From Pseudomonas sp. F(2018) (GTDB lineage: Bacteria > Pseudomonadota > Gammaproteobacteria > Pseudomonadales > Pseudomonadaceae), in contig NZ_SCOM01000003.1 in the NCBI RefSeq assembly GCF_005508865.1, positions 583,977 through 647,976 on the forward strand: 64,000 nt of DNA, read 5' to 3'. The translations under genes were made by a program, and so were the position numbers. How positions within the stretch are numbered: the first letter of the stretch is position 1; every line of letters starts with the position of its first letter. Positions 28,442-37,299 of this stretch are shown piece by piece. The notes below the pieces were generated by a model. It saw only the letters and a program-made list of their open reading frames with translations. It was not told where the DNA came from and did not search any database.

Positions 28442-30202
28442 GTGGCATATCAAGGAAGAGGCCTGGCGGTCGCCGGCCTGGCGTTGCTGGGCGCGCTGCC
28501 TGTCGGGGTGGCGCAGGCGTTTCAGGTGCGTTCGGGGGACTGGACCACCTCGCTCGACACCACCGTCTCCTACGGCGTCAGTTACCGCATGGAAGGCCAG
28601 GACGACAAGCTGATCGCTCGCGCCAATGGCGGCAGCGGCAGCAACGCGGGGCTGATCAACTCCGACGACGGCAACCTGAACTTCCGCAAGGGCGACCTGT
28701 TCTCCGAGATGGTCAAGGTCGTCTCGGAGATGGACCTGCGCTACCAGGAGCGCCACGGCGTGTTCATCCGCGGCCGCGCCTTCTACGACTTCGAGCTGGA
28801 AGACGACTCGCGCCGCCACCGCGAGATCAGCGACGGCGGCCTGGACGAAGCCGGCTCCAGCATCGATCTGCTGGATGCCTTCGTCTACGGCAGCTGGACG
28901 GTCAACGAGCGCGACCTCAACGCCCGCCTGGGGCGCCAGGTGATCAATTGGGGCGAGGGGCTGTTCTATCAGAACGGCATCGGCGCGACCAACCCGGTGG
29001 ACATCAACGCCCTGCGCGCACCCGGCTCGGAAGTGAAGGAGGCCTATATGCCGACCTTCATGGTCTACGGCTCCTACGAGCTGCGCGACAACCTCACCGT
29101 GGAGGGCTACTGGCAACCCGGCAAGGCCTGGGAGGCCTCGAAGATCGACCCCTGCGGCACCTACTTCTCCACCCTCGATCCGCTCGGCGAAGACTGCGAG
29201 TACCTGTCCGCCTCGCCGCTGCAGGAGCAGGCCACCGGTCTGGCCGGCCCGGCCATGGCCTTCGACAGCCCGGAGGCGGCCCAGGCCTATGTCGACAGCC
29301 TCGGTCCCGGGCTGGTCAATGGCCTGCTGCGCGCCTATCTGCCGACCACCTTCATCCCGCGTGCCCAGGACATCGACGGCAACGACTCGGCCCAGTACGG
29401 CCTGGCCCTGCGCTGGTACGTGCCGGAGCTGAACGACACCGAGCTGGGCTTCTACTACCTGCGCTACAACATGCAGGTGCCGATGATCGGCCTGACCGTC
29501 GGCCAGCCGGTGATCCTGCCGGTGGTGGGCGCGCTGCCCAACGCCAGCAGCTCGCGCTACTACGCCGAGTACCTGGAGAAGCGCGACCTGTTCGGCATCA
29601 GCTTCAACACCTCGATCGGTGGCGACAGCATCTTCAACGGCCTGTCCCTGGCCGGCGAGCTGAGCTACCGGCCGGACACGCCGATCGCCCTCGGCCTCAA
29701 CGAGTACCTGCCGATTGCCCTGCTCAATCCCCAGGGCCTGCCGACCGGCACCCACATCGACGGCTATCGCGAGAAGGACATGTTCCAGGCCTCGCTGGCC
29801 ACCATCTACAACTTCAACGGCCTGCTCGGCTCGGACTCGGCCGCGCTGTTCTCCGAGCTGGTGGCCAGCCGCGTGCAGGGCCTGGAGTCCGACGTCGACT
29901 ACTACGAGGCCACCAGCAGCGCCTATGGCGCCCAGGCCAGCCTGCAGCTGACCTATACCAACGTGTTCAACCTGGTGAACCTGGTGCCCAGCCTCGGCTA
30001 CCAGTACAGCATCAACGGCGTGGCGCCCCAGCTCACCAACGGCTTGGACGAGGAGGCGCAGAGCTGGTCGGTGGGCCTGGACGCGATCTACCAGGAGTCC
30101 CTGACGGTCGGCGCCAAGTACGTCGGCTACAGCGGTGGCGGCATCTCCAACAAGCGCACCGACCGCGACTACCTGACCTTCAACGTCAAATACAGCTTCT
30201 GA
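28442..30202 (+). CDS. DUF1302 family outer-membrane protein
   Basis: A 586-residue protein with a GTG start (28442), GGAGG nine bases upstream, and a signal peptide ending VGVAQA. The mature part opens FQVRSGDWTTSLDTTVSYG and shows alternating aromatic beta strands to a C-terminal phenylalanine (TFNVKYSF), as in outer-membrane beta-barrels. The block GRQVINWGEGLFYQNGIG is typical of DUF1302. DUF1302 and DUF1329 genes occur together, usually near genes for lipid, steroid or ester catabolism, and are thought to move hydrophobic substrates across the outer membrane; that role is inferred here. Confidence 0.88.
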   Translation: MAYQGRGLAVAGLALLGALPVGVAQAFQVRSGDWTTSLDTTVSYGVSYRMEGQDDKLIARANGGSGSNAGLINSDDGNLNFRKGDLFSEMVKVVSEMDLRYQERHGVFIRGRAFYDFELEDDSRRHREISDGGLDEAGSSIDLLDAFVYGSWTVNERDLNARLGRQVINWGEGLFYQNGIGATNPVDINALRAPGSEVKEAYMPTFMVYGSYELRDNLTVEGYWQPGKAWEASKIDPCGTYFSTLDPLGEDCEYLSASPLQEQATGLAGPAMAFDSPEAAQAYVDSLGPGLVNGLLRAYLPTTFIPRAQDIDGNDSAQYGLALRWYVPELNDTELGFYYLRYNMQVPMIGLTVGQPVILPVVGALPNASSSRYYAEYLEKRDLFGISFNTSIGGDSIFNGLSLAGELSYRPDTPIALGLNEYLPIALLNPQGLPTGTHIDGYREKDMFQASLATIYNFNGLLGSDSAALFSELVASRVQGLESDVDYYEATSSAYGAQASLQLTYTNVFNLVNLVPSLGYQYSINGVAPQLTNGLDEEAQSWSVGLDAIYQESLTVGAKYVGYSGGGISNKRTDRDYLTFNVKYSF

Positions 30203-30213
30203 GAGGGAACGCC

Positions 30214-31566
30214 ATGCATCGCCTGAGAATCACCCTGCTGGCCGCCGCCCTGCTGGCCGCCGCACCGACCATGGCCCAGGTCGGCGCTGACCAGGCCGCT
30301 CGCCTCGGCCAGGACCTCACCCCGCTGGGCGCCGAGAAGGCCGGCAATGCCGCCGGCACCATCCCCGCCTGGGACGGCGGCCTGCCCCGCGACAGCGCCG
30401 CCTTCGACGCCAAGGCCGGCTACAAGGACCCCTACGCCGCCGACCAGCCGCTGTTCAGCATCAGCGCCGCCAACGCCGAGCAGTACCGCGCCAACCTCAG
30501 CCCCGGCCAGCTGGCCATGCTCAAACGCTATTCCGCGAGCTGGAAGCTCAACGTCTACCCGAGCCGCCGCTCGGCCTCCTACCCGGACAAGGTGTACGCG
30601 GCGATCAAGGGCAACGCCACCAGCGCCAAGCTGATCGAGAACGGCAATGGCATCGCCGATTTCCATACCGCCACGCCGTTCCCGATCCCGCAGTCGGCGC
30701 TGGAAGTGCTGTGGAACCACCTGGTGCGCTACCGCGGCGACAGCGTCAAGCGCTACTACGCCCAGGCGGTGCCGCATGCCAGTGGCGACTACTTCATGAC
30801 CCAGATCGAGGACCTGTTCCTGTTCAACCAGGACGCCGGTGACTACGCCAAGGACAACGGCAACGTGCTGTTCTACTTCCGCCAGTCGGTATTGGCGCCG
30901 GCGCGCCTGGCCGGCACCGAGCTGCTGGTCCACGAGACCGTCAACCAGGTCAAGGAGCCACGCCTGGCCTGGCTCTACGCCGCCGGCCAGCGCCGCGTGC
31001 GACGCACGCCGAACGTGGCCTACGACTCGCCCGGCACCGCCTCCGAGGGCATGCGCACCACCGACAACTTCGACATGTTCTCCGGCGCGCCGGACAAGTA
31101 CGACTGGCAGCTGGTGGGCAAGCAGGAGCTGTACGTGCCCTACAACAGCTACCGCTTCGCGGCCAAGACCAACAAGTACAGCGACATCGTCAAACCCGGC
31201 CACGTCAACCCGGACCTGCTGCGCTACGAGCTGCACCGCGTCTGGCACGTGCGCGCCACCCTCAAGGCCGGCCAGCGCCACCAGTACAAGCAGCGCGATA
31301 TGTATTTCGACGAGGACAGCTACCAGATCCTGGTGGTGGACCACTACGACAACCGCGACAACCTGTGGCGCCTCGGCGAGTCCTACACCATCAACCTGTA
31401 CGACCAGCCGCTGGTGTGGACCAAGGGCGACGCCGTATATGACCTGATCGGCGGCCGTTATGTGATCGGCATATTGTCCAACGAAGAGCCGGCAGACCAG
31501 TTCGATATCGCCCTGCGACCGACCGACTTCACGCCGGCGCAATTACGCCGCGACAGTCGCCGCTAA
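30214..31566 (+). CDS. DUF1329 family (LolA-like fold) periplasmic/outer-membrane protein
   Basis: A 450-residue protein with signal peptide MHRLRITLLAAALLAAAPTMA and typical DUF1329 blocks: LTPLGAEKAGNAAGTIPAWDGG, RVRRTPNVAYDSPGTASEG and RYELHRVWHVRATLK. The fold resembles outer-membrane lipoprotein-sorting proteins and may bind lipid. It lies 11 bp after the DUF1302 gene in one operon. Confidence 0.9.
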   Translation: MHRLRITLLAAALLAAAPTMAQVGADQAARLGQDLTPLGAEKAGNAAGTIPAWDGGLPRDSAAFDAKAGYKDPYAADQPLFSISAANAEQYRANLSPGQLAMLKRYSASWKLNVYPSRRSASYPDKVYAAIKGNATSAKLIENGNGIADFHTATPFPIPQSALEVLWNHLVRYRGDSVKRYYAQAVPHASGDYFMTQIEDLFLFNQDAGDYAKDNGNVLFYFRQSVLAPARLAGTELLVHETVNQVKEPRLAWLYAAGQRRVRRTPNVAYDSPGTASEGMRTTDNFDMFSGAPDKYDWQLVGKQELYVPYNSYRFAAKTNKYSDIVKPGHVNPDLLRYELHRVWHVRATLKAGQRHQYKQRDMYFDEDSYQILVVDHYDNRDNLWRLGESYTINLYDQPLVWTKGDAVYDLIGGRYVIGILSNEEPADQFDIALRPTDFTPAQLRRDSRR

Positions 31567-31589
31567 GTTAGACAGATATATAAGCGAGT

Positions 31590-32210
31590 TTAACTTTGCG
31601 CAACTTGCAGGTAGTTGCAGACCAGCCGGGAAAGTTCTGCCGGGAGAACTTCCCGGGGGGTCACGCCGAGGCTGCCGACCATGGTGAAGTAGTTCAGCCC
31701 GGAGAGCAGCAGATGGGCGCTGAGATCGGCGGCCTGTTCGGGGACAGCATGCTTCAGGCTGTCGCGGTGGCTCAGCACGATGCGGCCGAAGGCCTGGCCG
31801 ATATAGGCGTTGAGCTGGTGGAAACGCTCGCGGAACTGCGGGTCCATGGAGCTGCGGCGGATCAGGGCGCGGAGCAGGCCTTCGCTGCCGTCGAACAGGC
31901 GCACCACGCCGCGGATGAAGGCCTCCACCTGGGCGTCCAGCGGCAGCGCCTGGCGCGTCAGGTCCGCCACCAGGGCGTCGACGGCGGCGCGGCTCTGTTC
32001 GACGAAGCGCTCATGCACGGCGTACAGCAGGACGTCCTTGTCACCGAGCAGGCGGTAGAAGGTGCCGACCGAGGACTCGGCCAGCTGGGCGATCTGGGAG
32101 ATGCCGGTCTCTTCGAAATGGTTGTTGGCCAGCAGATCGGCAGCGACGTTCAGGAAGCGTTCCAGAGCCTTCTTGCTGCGTGCCTGGGTGGGACTGGCAA
32201 TGCTGTACAT
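31590..32210 (-). CDS. TetR family transcriptional regulator
   Basis: A 206-residue protein with an N-terminal TetR helix-turn-helix (GISQIAQLAESSVGTFYRLL, about residues 38-57) and an all-helical ligand-binding C-terminal domain. ATG 32210 (MYSIASPTQAR) is preferred over a TTG two codons upstream. It is convergent with the DUF1302/1329 operon and divergent from the hydrolase gene at 32390. Position suggests control of the polyester/lipid locus, perhaps responding to a fatty-acid derivative; this is inference. Confidence 0.85.
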   Translation of the reverse strand: MYSIASPTQARSKKALERFLNVAADLLANNHFEETGISQIAQLAESSVGTFYRLLGDKDVLLYAVHERFVEQSRAAVDALVADLTRQALPLDAQVEAFIRGVVRLFDGSEGLLRALIRRSSMDPQFRERFHQLNAYIGQAFGRIVLSHRDSLKHAVPEQAADLSAHLLLSGLNYFTMVGSLGVTPREVLPAELSRLVCNYLQVAQS

Positions 32211-32389
32211 GATCAATTCTCGATACGGCGCAGGTCGATTCTAGGGGGTTTGCCAGGGCAAGGCAAATAACGCAAGAGTGCAATAAGAAGACGCCGGAAA
32301 GTTATCCGAACGAGCAACTAATTTAATGGCCGAAGTATGCTCGGCAAGTCCGGTTTATTGTCATTGATAAATGCAGGGAAGAACTTTTC

Positions 32390-33190
32390 ATGAACTATCT
32401 GAACTTGCCCAATGGCCGTTTCGCCTATATCCGCCAGGGCCAGGGTGCCCCCGTGTTGCTGTTGCACGGGCTGGGTTCTTCGCTGCTCGACTGGCAACCG
32501 CAGATCGAGCATCTGGCGCAGCATTGCGAGGTGATTGCCATGGACGTGCGCGGCCACGGCCAGAGCGAGCCGCTGCGGGCGCCGGTGAGCATGGCCGAGC
32601 TGGCCGGCGACGTCGCCGCGTTCATCCGTGCCCTGCAGATCGCGCCGTGCATCCTGGTGGGCATCTCCATGGGCGGCATGCTGACCTTCCAGCTGCTGGC
32701 CGAGCATCCCGAGCTGGTGCGCGCGGCGGTGGTGATCAACAGCGCGCCGAGCTTTCCGGTGGACTCCTGGAAGGTGCGCGGGCAGATCTGGCTGCGCCTG
32801 GGCCTGGTGCGCCTGCTCGGCCTGCCGACGCTGGCGAAGGTGCTGGCCGGCAAGCTGTTCCCCAAGCCCGAGCAGCAGGCATTGCGCGAGCTGGTGGCGG
32901 AGCGTCTGGCGAGCAACGACCGCACCTCCTACCTGCACGCCATGCGCGCCATTCCCGGCTGGTCGGCACTGCCGGCGGCGGGCAGGGCGCGGGTGCCGCT
33001 GCTGGTGGTCAGCGGCGACCGCGACTACACCCCGCTGGACTACAAACGCGGCTATCTCGATCAGCTGCACGACGCGCGTCTGGAGGTGATCGAGGACTCC
33101 GGCCACGCCACGCCGCTGGACCAGCCGCAGCGGCTGAACCGGCTATTGCAGGCCTTTATCGCCGAGCATTCGGCACCTTTGTCGGCCTGA
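32390..33190 (+). CDS. Alpha/beta hydrolase
   Basis: A 266-residue alpha/beta hydrolase with oxyanion motif LLLHGLGSS, nucleophile elbow VGISMGG (Ser93), Asp212 in SGDRD and His239 in DSGHATP. No signal peptide, so cytosolic. Size and fold suit an esterase acting on small esters or hydroxyalkanoate oligomers. Divergent from the TetR gene, consistent with local control by it. Substrate unknown. Confidence 0.85.
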   Translation: MNYLNLPNGRFAYIRQGQGAPVLLLHGLGSSLLDWQPQIEHLAQHCEVIAMDVRGHGQSEPLRAPVSMAELAGDVAAFIRALQIAPCILVGISMGGMLTFQLLAEHPELVRAAVVINSAPSFPVDSWKVRGQIWLRLGLVRLLGLPTLAKVLAGKLFPKPEQQALRELVAERLASNDRTSYLHAMRAIPGWSALPAAGRARVPLLVVSGDRDYTPLDYKRGYLDQLHDARLEVIEDSGHATPLDQPQRLNRLLQAFIAEHSAPLSA

Positions 33191-33216
33191 CTCGCCCGCG
33201 CCGCGCCGCTACACTG

Positions 33217-33243
33217 GCCGCAGTTTCCGCTGCGGCTTTTTCT
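33217..33243 (+). terminator. Rho-independent terminator abutting the next gene's start codon
   Basis: GCCGCAG (33217-33223), loop TTTCCG, CTGCGGC (33230-33236), then TTTTTCT, ending directly before the ATG at 33244. It would terminate transcripts from the upstream hydrolase gene. A possible promoter, CTGACT-N17-TACACT ending at 33215, sits just ahead of it. Confidence 0.6.
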
Positions 33244-34125
33244 ATGCAACTGCTCCCCTGGTCCCATCCGACTTCTGCCGGCTTCACCCTCACCGGCTGG
33301 CACAGCCCGCCCTCCGGCAAGCCGCTGCTGCACTTCCTGCATGGCAATGGCTTCTGCGGGCGCACCTACGAGCCGTTGCTGGCCGACCTGGCCGCGCACT
33401 TCGACCTGTGGCTGTGCGATGTGCAGGGCCATGGCGACACCGAGCACGGCGGCCGCTTCCATGGCTGGAACCGCAGCGCCGAGCTGGCGGTGGAGGCCTT
33501 CGAGGCCGGCCGCGGGATCTTCGGTGAAGTGCCGCGCTTCGCCCTTGGTCACAGCTTCGGCGGGGTGCTGACCAGCCTGATCCTGGCGCGCCATCCGCAG
33601 CTGTTCCGGCGCGCCGCTTTGCTCGACCCGGTGCTGTTCAGCAAGGCGATGATGGGCGTGATGGCGCTGTCCGAATTGGTCGGCCTGCACCGGCGCAACG
33701 TCATGGCGCAGAAGTCGGCGGCGCGTCGGCGCCACTGGCCGGACCGCGCCAACGCCTTCGACCTGCTGCAGGGCCGCGGCATCTTCCGTGGCTGGACCGA
33801 TGCCGCGCTGCAGGCCTATGTCGATCATGCGTTGAAGGAGGCGGCGGACGGCGGCGTGGAGTTGAAGTGCCGACCGAGCCGCGAGGTGGACATCTTCAGC
33901 TCCTTCCCGCGGCGCCTGTGGCCGTCGCTGGCCCGGCTGAGCACCCCGACCCTGCTGCTGTACGGCAACAAGACCTATGCCTTCGTCGGCCAGTCGGCCA
34001 AGCGGCTCAGCGGGCTGAACCCGGCGGTGAGCATCGCCGAGGTGCCCGGCGGGCACTGCTTCATGCAGGAGCATCCCGCCGACACCGCCGCGCGGGTGCT
34101 GGCCTTCCTGCAGTCCGAGGCCTGA
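33244..34125 (+). CDS. Alpha/beta hydrolase
   Basis: A 293-residue alpha/beta hydrolase with FLHGNGFCGRTYEPLLADL, nucleophile elbow ALGHSFGG (Ser104) and a late His in GGHCFMQEH. The protein starts cleanly at MQLLPWSHPTSAGFTL but has no Shine-Dalgarno; instead a terminator hairpin and T-run precede the ATG, so translation may depend on a very short leader. No signal peptide. Substrate unknown. Confidence 0.85.
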   Translation: MQLLPWSHPTSAGFTLTGWHSPPSGKPLLHFLHGNGFCGRTYEPLLADLAAHFDLWLCDVQGHGDTEHGGRFHGWNRSAELAVEAFEAGRGIFGEVPRFALGHSFGGVLTSLILARHPQLFRRAALLDPVLFSKAMMGVMALSELVGLHRRNVMAQKSAARRRHWPDRANAFDLLQGRGIFRGWTDAALQAYVDHALKEAADGGVELKCRPSREVDIFSSFPRRLWPSLARLSTPTLLLYGNKTYAFVGQSAKRLSGLNPAVSIAEVPGGHCFMQEHPADTAARVLAFLQSEA

Positions 34126-34126
34126 G

Positions 34127-34504
34127 ATGGGCGCCAGCCGCGAGGATGTGTGGCTGGCGCTGTCCGAACTGTGGCTGGACAACCAGCTGGACCAACACGA
34201 CCACCGCCATATCGCCGCCGTGCTGCACGCCAGCGCCTTGCCGCTGGCCGAGCTGCAGGCCGTCTATCTGGAGGAGGTCGCGCCGTTGCTATGGGGCAAC
34301 CACTGGGTGACGGCGGGTGTCTGGAGCGGCTTCGACCCCCTGTGGCTGAGTGCCGGCTGCCGGGTCAACCAGGCGCGCCGCGCGAGTCGCTGGCACCGCT
34401 GGCGCTGCCGTCTGCTGCGCAAGCCGATGACCTACGCGGCCGAGCCGGAATGGCGACAGGTACTGCTGTGCCTGGAGAAATTGCAGGGGCAAGGAGAGGC
34501 TTAG
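34127..34504 (+). CDS. Small protein of unknown function
   Basis: A 125-residue cytosolic protein rich in Trp, Leu and Arg (ALSELWLDNQLDQHDHRHIA; PLLWGNHWVTAGVWSGFD). It starts one base after the hydrolase stop, so it is probably translated with it. It appears conserved in style with other Pseudomonas hypothetical proteins, but I cannot assign a family. Its end overlaps the next, convergent gene by 4 bp. Confidence 0.7.
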   Translation: MGASREDVWLALSELWLDNQLDQHDHRHIAAVLHASALPLAELQAVYLEEVAPLLWGNHWVTAGVWSGFDPLWLSAGCRVNQARRASRWHRWRCRLLRKPMTYAAEPEWRQVLLCLEKLQGQGEA

Positions 34505-34905
34505 TCGACCCGGCGCTGATCGTCCGGGCGCGGGTGGCTGCGCCGCCAGTCGTCGAGCTGGATCACCTTGTCGTCCAGCTGGGGCGCGGCGTGGAAGGGA
34601 TGCGCCTGCAGCTCGATGCCGCCGAACTGGCGGCCATACATGCTGATGCTGCCGCTCAGGCGCTGCTCGCCGGTGACGGTGAACTCGAAATCGTAGATGC
34701 GCGCCACCCGGCGCTGGCCGCGGGCATCGCGGACCAGGGCCAGGCGGCGGAAGGCGACGTTGCCGTCGAGCAGCTCGATATCCAGCTTGGCGCAGTGCTG
34801 CTTGGCCAGGGCTAGCGCGCCCTCGCGAATGCCATGGCCACGCCACAACCAGGCGCAGGCGGTGGCGAACAGCATCAGCAACAGCACATCCAGCAGATCG
34901 ATCAT
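34501..34905 (-). CDS. DUF3301 family membrane protein
   Basis: A 134-residue protein beginning MIDLLDVLLLMLFATACAWLW, a single N-terminal membrane anchor, followed by a soluble domain with GIREGALALAKQHCAKLDIELLDGNVA, a typical DUF3301 block. ATG 34905 is chosen because GGAG precedes it and it begins at the membrane helix. Role unknown. Confidence 0.82.
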   Translation of the reverse strand: MIDLLDVLLLMLFATACAWLWRGHGIREGALALAKQHCAKLDIELLDGNVAFRRLALVRDARGQRRVARIYDFEFTVTGEQRLSGSISMYGRQFGGIELQAHPFHAAPQLDDKVIQLDDWRRSHPRPDDQRRVD

Positions 34906-34966
34906 GGGGGCTCCGGCAGTCACAGCCCAAGCTTAACCGATCCGTGACGCCTCGCTCAGCCCGCGC

Positions 34967-34995
34967 TTGAGCCGGCCGGACTTCTTGGATAGGGT
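34967..34995 (+). promoter_or_regulatory. Candidate sigma-70 promoter for the zinc-ribbon gene
   Basis: TTGAGC (34967-34972), 17-bp spacer, TAGGGT (34990-34995), about 40 bp before the ATG at 35034. Confidence 0.35.
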
Positions 34996-35033
34996 CGCGC
35001 CCAGCGCTTCATCACCGAGAAAAGGACTTTTCC

Positions 35034-35567
35034 ATGCATTGCCCCGCCTGCCGCGACTCGCAACTCAAACCGACCAAGCTCGACGACGGCCTGCTGGCCC
35101 ATGGCTGCGAGCAGTGCTCCGGCGCCCTGGTATCGCTGCTCTACTACCGCGACTGGGCCGAACGTGCGCCGCACAGCGAGGTGGCCGAAGCCGGATTGCA
35201 GGCCGAGCCGGCCAGCGAAACGCCGCAGGCGCTGACCTGCCCGAAGTGCGCCAAGCTGATGAGCAAGTTCCAGATCAGCGGTACCCGCGGCAATCGCCTG
35301 GACCTGTGCAGCTCCTGTGACGAGGCCTGGCTGGATGGCGGCGAATGGCAGCTGCTCAAGGCCCTGGAGCTGAGCCGCAAGATGCCGGCGATCTTCAGCG
35401 AGGCCTGGCAGCGCCGGGTGCGCCAGGAGAGCGCCGAGCAGGCCCGCCGCGAACGCTTCACCCGCCTGGCCGGCGCCGAGGCCGTGGCCCGCGCCGACGA
35501 GATCCGCGCCTGGCTCAAGGACCATCCGCAGCGCCGCGAGCTGCTGCACTACATCGGTCACGAGTGA
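35034..35567 (+). CDS. TFIIB-type zinc-ribbon protein
   Basis: A 177-residue cytosolic protein with two zinc-ribbon motifs: C3xxC6 with C25xxC28, and C69xxC72 with C92xxC95 (CPKCAKLM; LCSSCDEAWLDGGE), the pattern of the zf-TFIIB family. The C-terminal 80 residues are helical and charged. AAGGA precedes the ATG. Function unknown; DNA, RNA or protein binding are all possible. Confidence 0.8.
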   Translation: MHCPACRDSQLKPTKLDDGLLAHGCEQCSGALVSLLYYRDWAERAPHSEVAEAGLQAEPASETPQALTCPKCAKLMSKFQISGTRGNRLDLCSSCDEAWLDGGEWQLLKALELSRKMPAIFSEAWQRRVRQESAEQARRERFTRLAGAEAVARADEIRAWLKDHPQRRELLHYIGHE

Positions 35568-35575
35568 GGCGGGCG

Positions 35576-36817
35576 ATGAAGAAGTGGCAGAAAACCCTGC
35601 TCGGCACCGTGCTCGTGCTGGGCGCGGGCGCCTGGCTGTGGTGGCAGGACGAAGCGCTGAACCCGCAGGCCAAGGCCTGGCTGGAGGAGCCGGCGGCACC
35701 CGCCGACAGCGCCGCCTACTACCAGTTGCTGGGCCTGGATGCGCCCGCCGGCCAGGACCCGCAGAAGGTCGGTCGTCAGCTGGCGCAGGCGCACCGCCAG
35801 TGGCGGGCCGAGCATGGCCCGTACGATCTGATGGCTCCTGCCACCGAAGGCGCACATATCGAGCTGCCCGGAAAAGAGCTCTGCGCACTCGGCGAAGTCG
35901 ATTGCCTGCAGCAGCTGCGCGAGAATCGCGAGGGGCTGGCCGCTTTGCTGAACCGCCATGCCGAGCTGTTGCGGCGCTACGAAGACCTGCTGGTGCTGAA
36001 CGACTACCGCACCCTCAGCCCGCCGCGCGTGGACGAGCCGCTGGCCAACTTCACCACCCTGGATCGTGCTAACCGGTTGCGTGGCGCCCAGGCCCTGGCG
36101 CTGGCCGAAGATGGGCGCGGCGCCGAGGCCCTGGCCCTTTTGCAGCAGGACGTGCGCCTGCTGCGCCAGTGGCTGGCGCGGGCCGACAACCTGATCCTGA
36201 AGATGGTGCTGGTACGCCAGCTGGGCAACAAGCTGGATGCCATCGCCGTGCTGCATCGCGCCGGTCTGGTGCCGCGTCCCGCGGCGCAGCCAGCGTTGAG
36301 CGAGGCGGAGCGCTCGTTGGAGGCTCCCATGCAGCGCGAGTTCGCCCTGGTGGGCTCCGGCCTGCTGAGCCTGGTGAACGATCCGCAGTCTGCTGGTGTA
36401 CCCGAATGGCAGCTGCGCCTGATGTACAAGCCACATATGACGGTCAACGACAGTCTGCCGGACTACCTGCGGGCGGCCGCCAATTCGCGTCTGGACACCG
36501 CAGCCTTCGTGCGGGTCCTGAGAATCCCGGTGCGCAGCAAGACGAGCTTCTGGCGCCGCCTGCGCAATCCGGTCGGCGCGATTCTCGGTGACGTCGCTAT
36601 GCCCGACTTCAACCTTTTTCTGGCGCGCCTGCACGATCTGGACGCCAAGCTGACCTTGTTCAACGCCCTGGGCCAGGCGGTTCCCAAGGCTGACAATCCC
36701 TACCGGCCTGGCCAGAGAGCGCTGTGGAACGAGAAGTTCCAGGCCTACTGCTTCAGCGGGCCGCTGAAGGACAAGCAGGGTTGCTGCCTGCCCTGGCCTG
36801 CGCCGCCGGTGCAATAG
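35576..36817 (+). CDS. Membrane-anchored protein of unknown function
   Basis: A 413-residue protein with an N-terminal hydrophobic segment (TLLGTVLVLGAGAWLWW) acting as signal anchor, then a largely helical periplasmic domain (LRENREGLAALLNRHAELLRRYEDL; GAQALALAEDGRGAEALALL). It lies 8 bp after the zinc-ribbon gene and is probably cotranscribed. I do not recognise a family. Confidence 0.75.
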   Translation: MKKWQKTLLGTVLVLGAGAWLWWQDEALNPQAKAWLEEPAAPADSAAYYQLLGLDAPAGQDPQKVGRQLAQAHRQWRAEHGPYDLMAPATEGAHIELPGKELCALGEVDCLQQLRENREGLAALLNRHAELLRRYEDLLVLNDYRTLSPPRVDEPLANFTTLDRANRLRGAQALALAEDGRGAEALALLQQDVRLLRQWLARADNLILKMVLVRQLGNKLDAIAVLHRAGLVPRPAAQPALSEAERSLEAPMQREFALVGSGLLSLVNDPQSAGVPEWQLRLMYKPHMTVNDSLPDYLRAAANSRLDTAAFVRVLRIPVRSKTSFWRRLRNPVGAILGDVAMPDFNLFLARLHDLDAKLTLFNALGQAVPKADNPYRPGQRALWNEKFQAYCFSGPLKDKQGCCLPWPAPPVQ

Positions 36818-36834
36818 CGGCTATGCTTGCACCC

Positions 36835-36859
36835 GGGGCGCGCTGGCGCCCCTTCCTTT
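36835..36859 (+). terminator. Rho-independent terminator
   Basis: GGGGCGC (36835-36841), loop GCTG, GCGCCCC (36846-36852), then TTCCTTT. It follows the zinc-ribbon/membrane-protein operon. Confidence 0.6.
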
Positions 36860-36879
36860 GCCGAACCGGATAGCCGTCC

Positions 36880-37245
36880 TTGCCCTCGACCCGCCACCTA
36901 CAGAGCACCGCGCGCCTGGCCCTGCTGGCCATGTTCCTGCTGCTGGCCGCGCCGCTGTTTTCGCAGGGCCTGGCGAGCGCCGCGTCGACGCCCGCCTGGC
37001 TGAGCGAGATGGCCTGCGGCGAGGGTGGCCACGACCAGCTGCCGCACGACCAGCCGCTGTGGGCCCAGTGCGGCTACTGCACCCTGCTGCTGTCCAGCCC
37101 GGCGCTGACCGGCACCCTGCTGGGGCTGGATGGCGCGGCGATCTTCGTTGCCACGATTCCCGCCATGGTGCTGTCCACAGTGCCGGGCGAACCGGTCATC
37201 CCTCACGACGCGCCGCCGCGCGCACCGCCGCAGCGCTCCGTCTGA
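36880..37245 (+). CDS. DUF2946 family protein
   Basis: A 121-residue protein, apparently from a TTG start. It has a hydrophobic signal (LALLAMFLLLAAPLFSQ), then a Cys/His-rich part MACGEGGHDQLPHDQ and CGYCTLLLSSPAL, the DUF2946 pattern, and a proline-rich tail. DUF2946 genes often sit beside copper or TonB-receptor genes, and the Cys/His content suits metal handling. A PepSY membrane protein follows 54 bp later. The start is uncertain because no strong ribosome-binding site is visible. Confidence 0.72.
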   Translation: MPSTRHLQSTARLALLAMFLLLAAPLFSQGLASAASTPAWLSEMACGEGGHDQLPHDQPLWAQCGYCTLLLSSPALTGTLLGLDGAAIFVATIPAMVLSTVPGEPVIPHDAPPRAPPQRSV

Positions 37246-37299
37246 TCCTTTCCATAGGGCCGCAGAGCCCTTCGATTCGACCATCGCGGAGCATCACTC

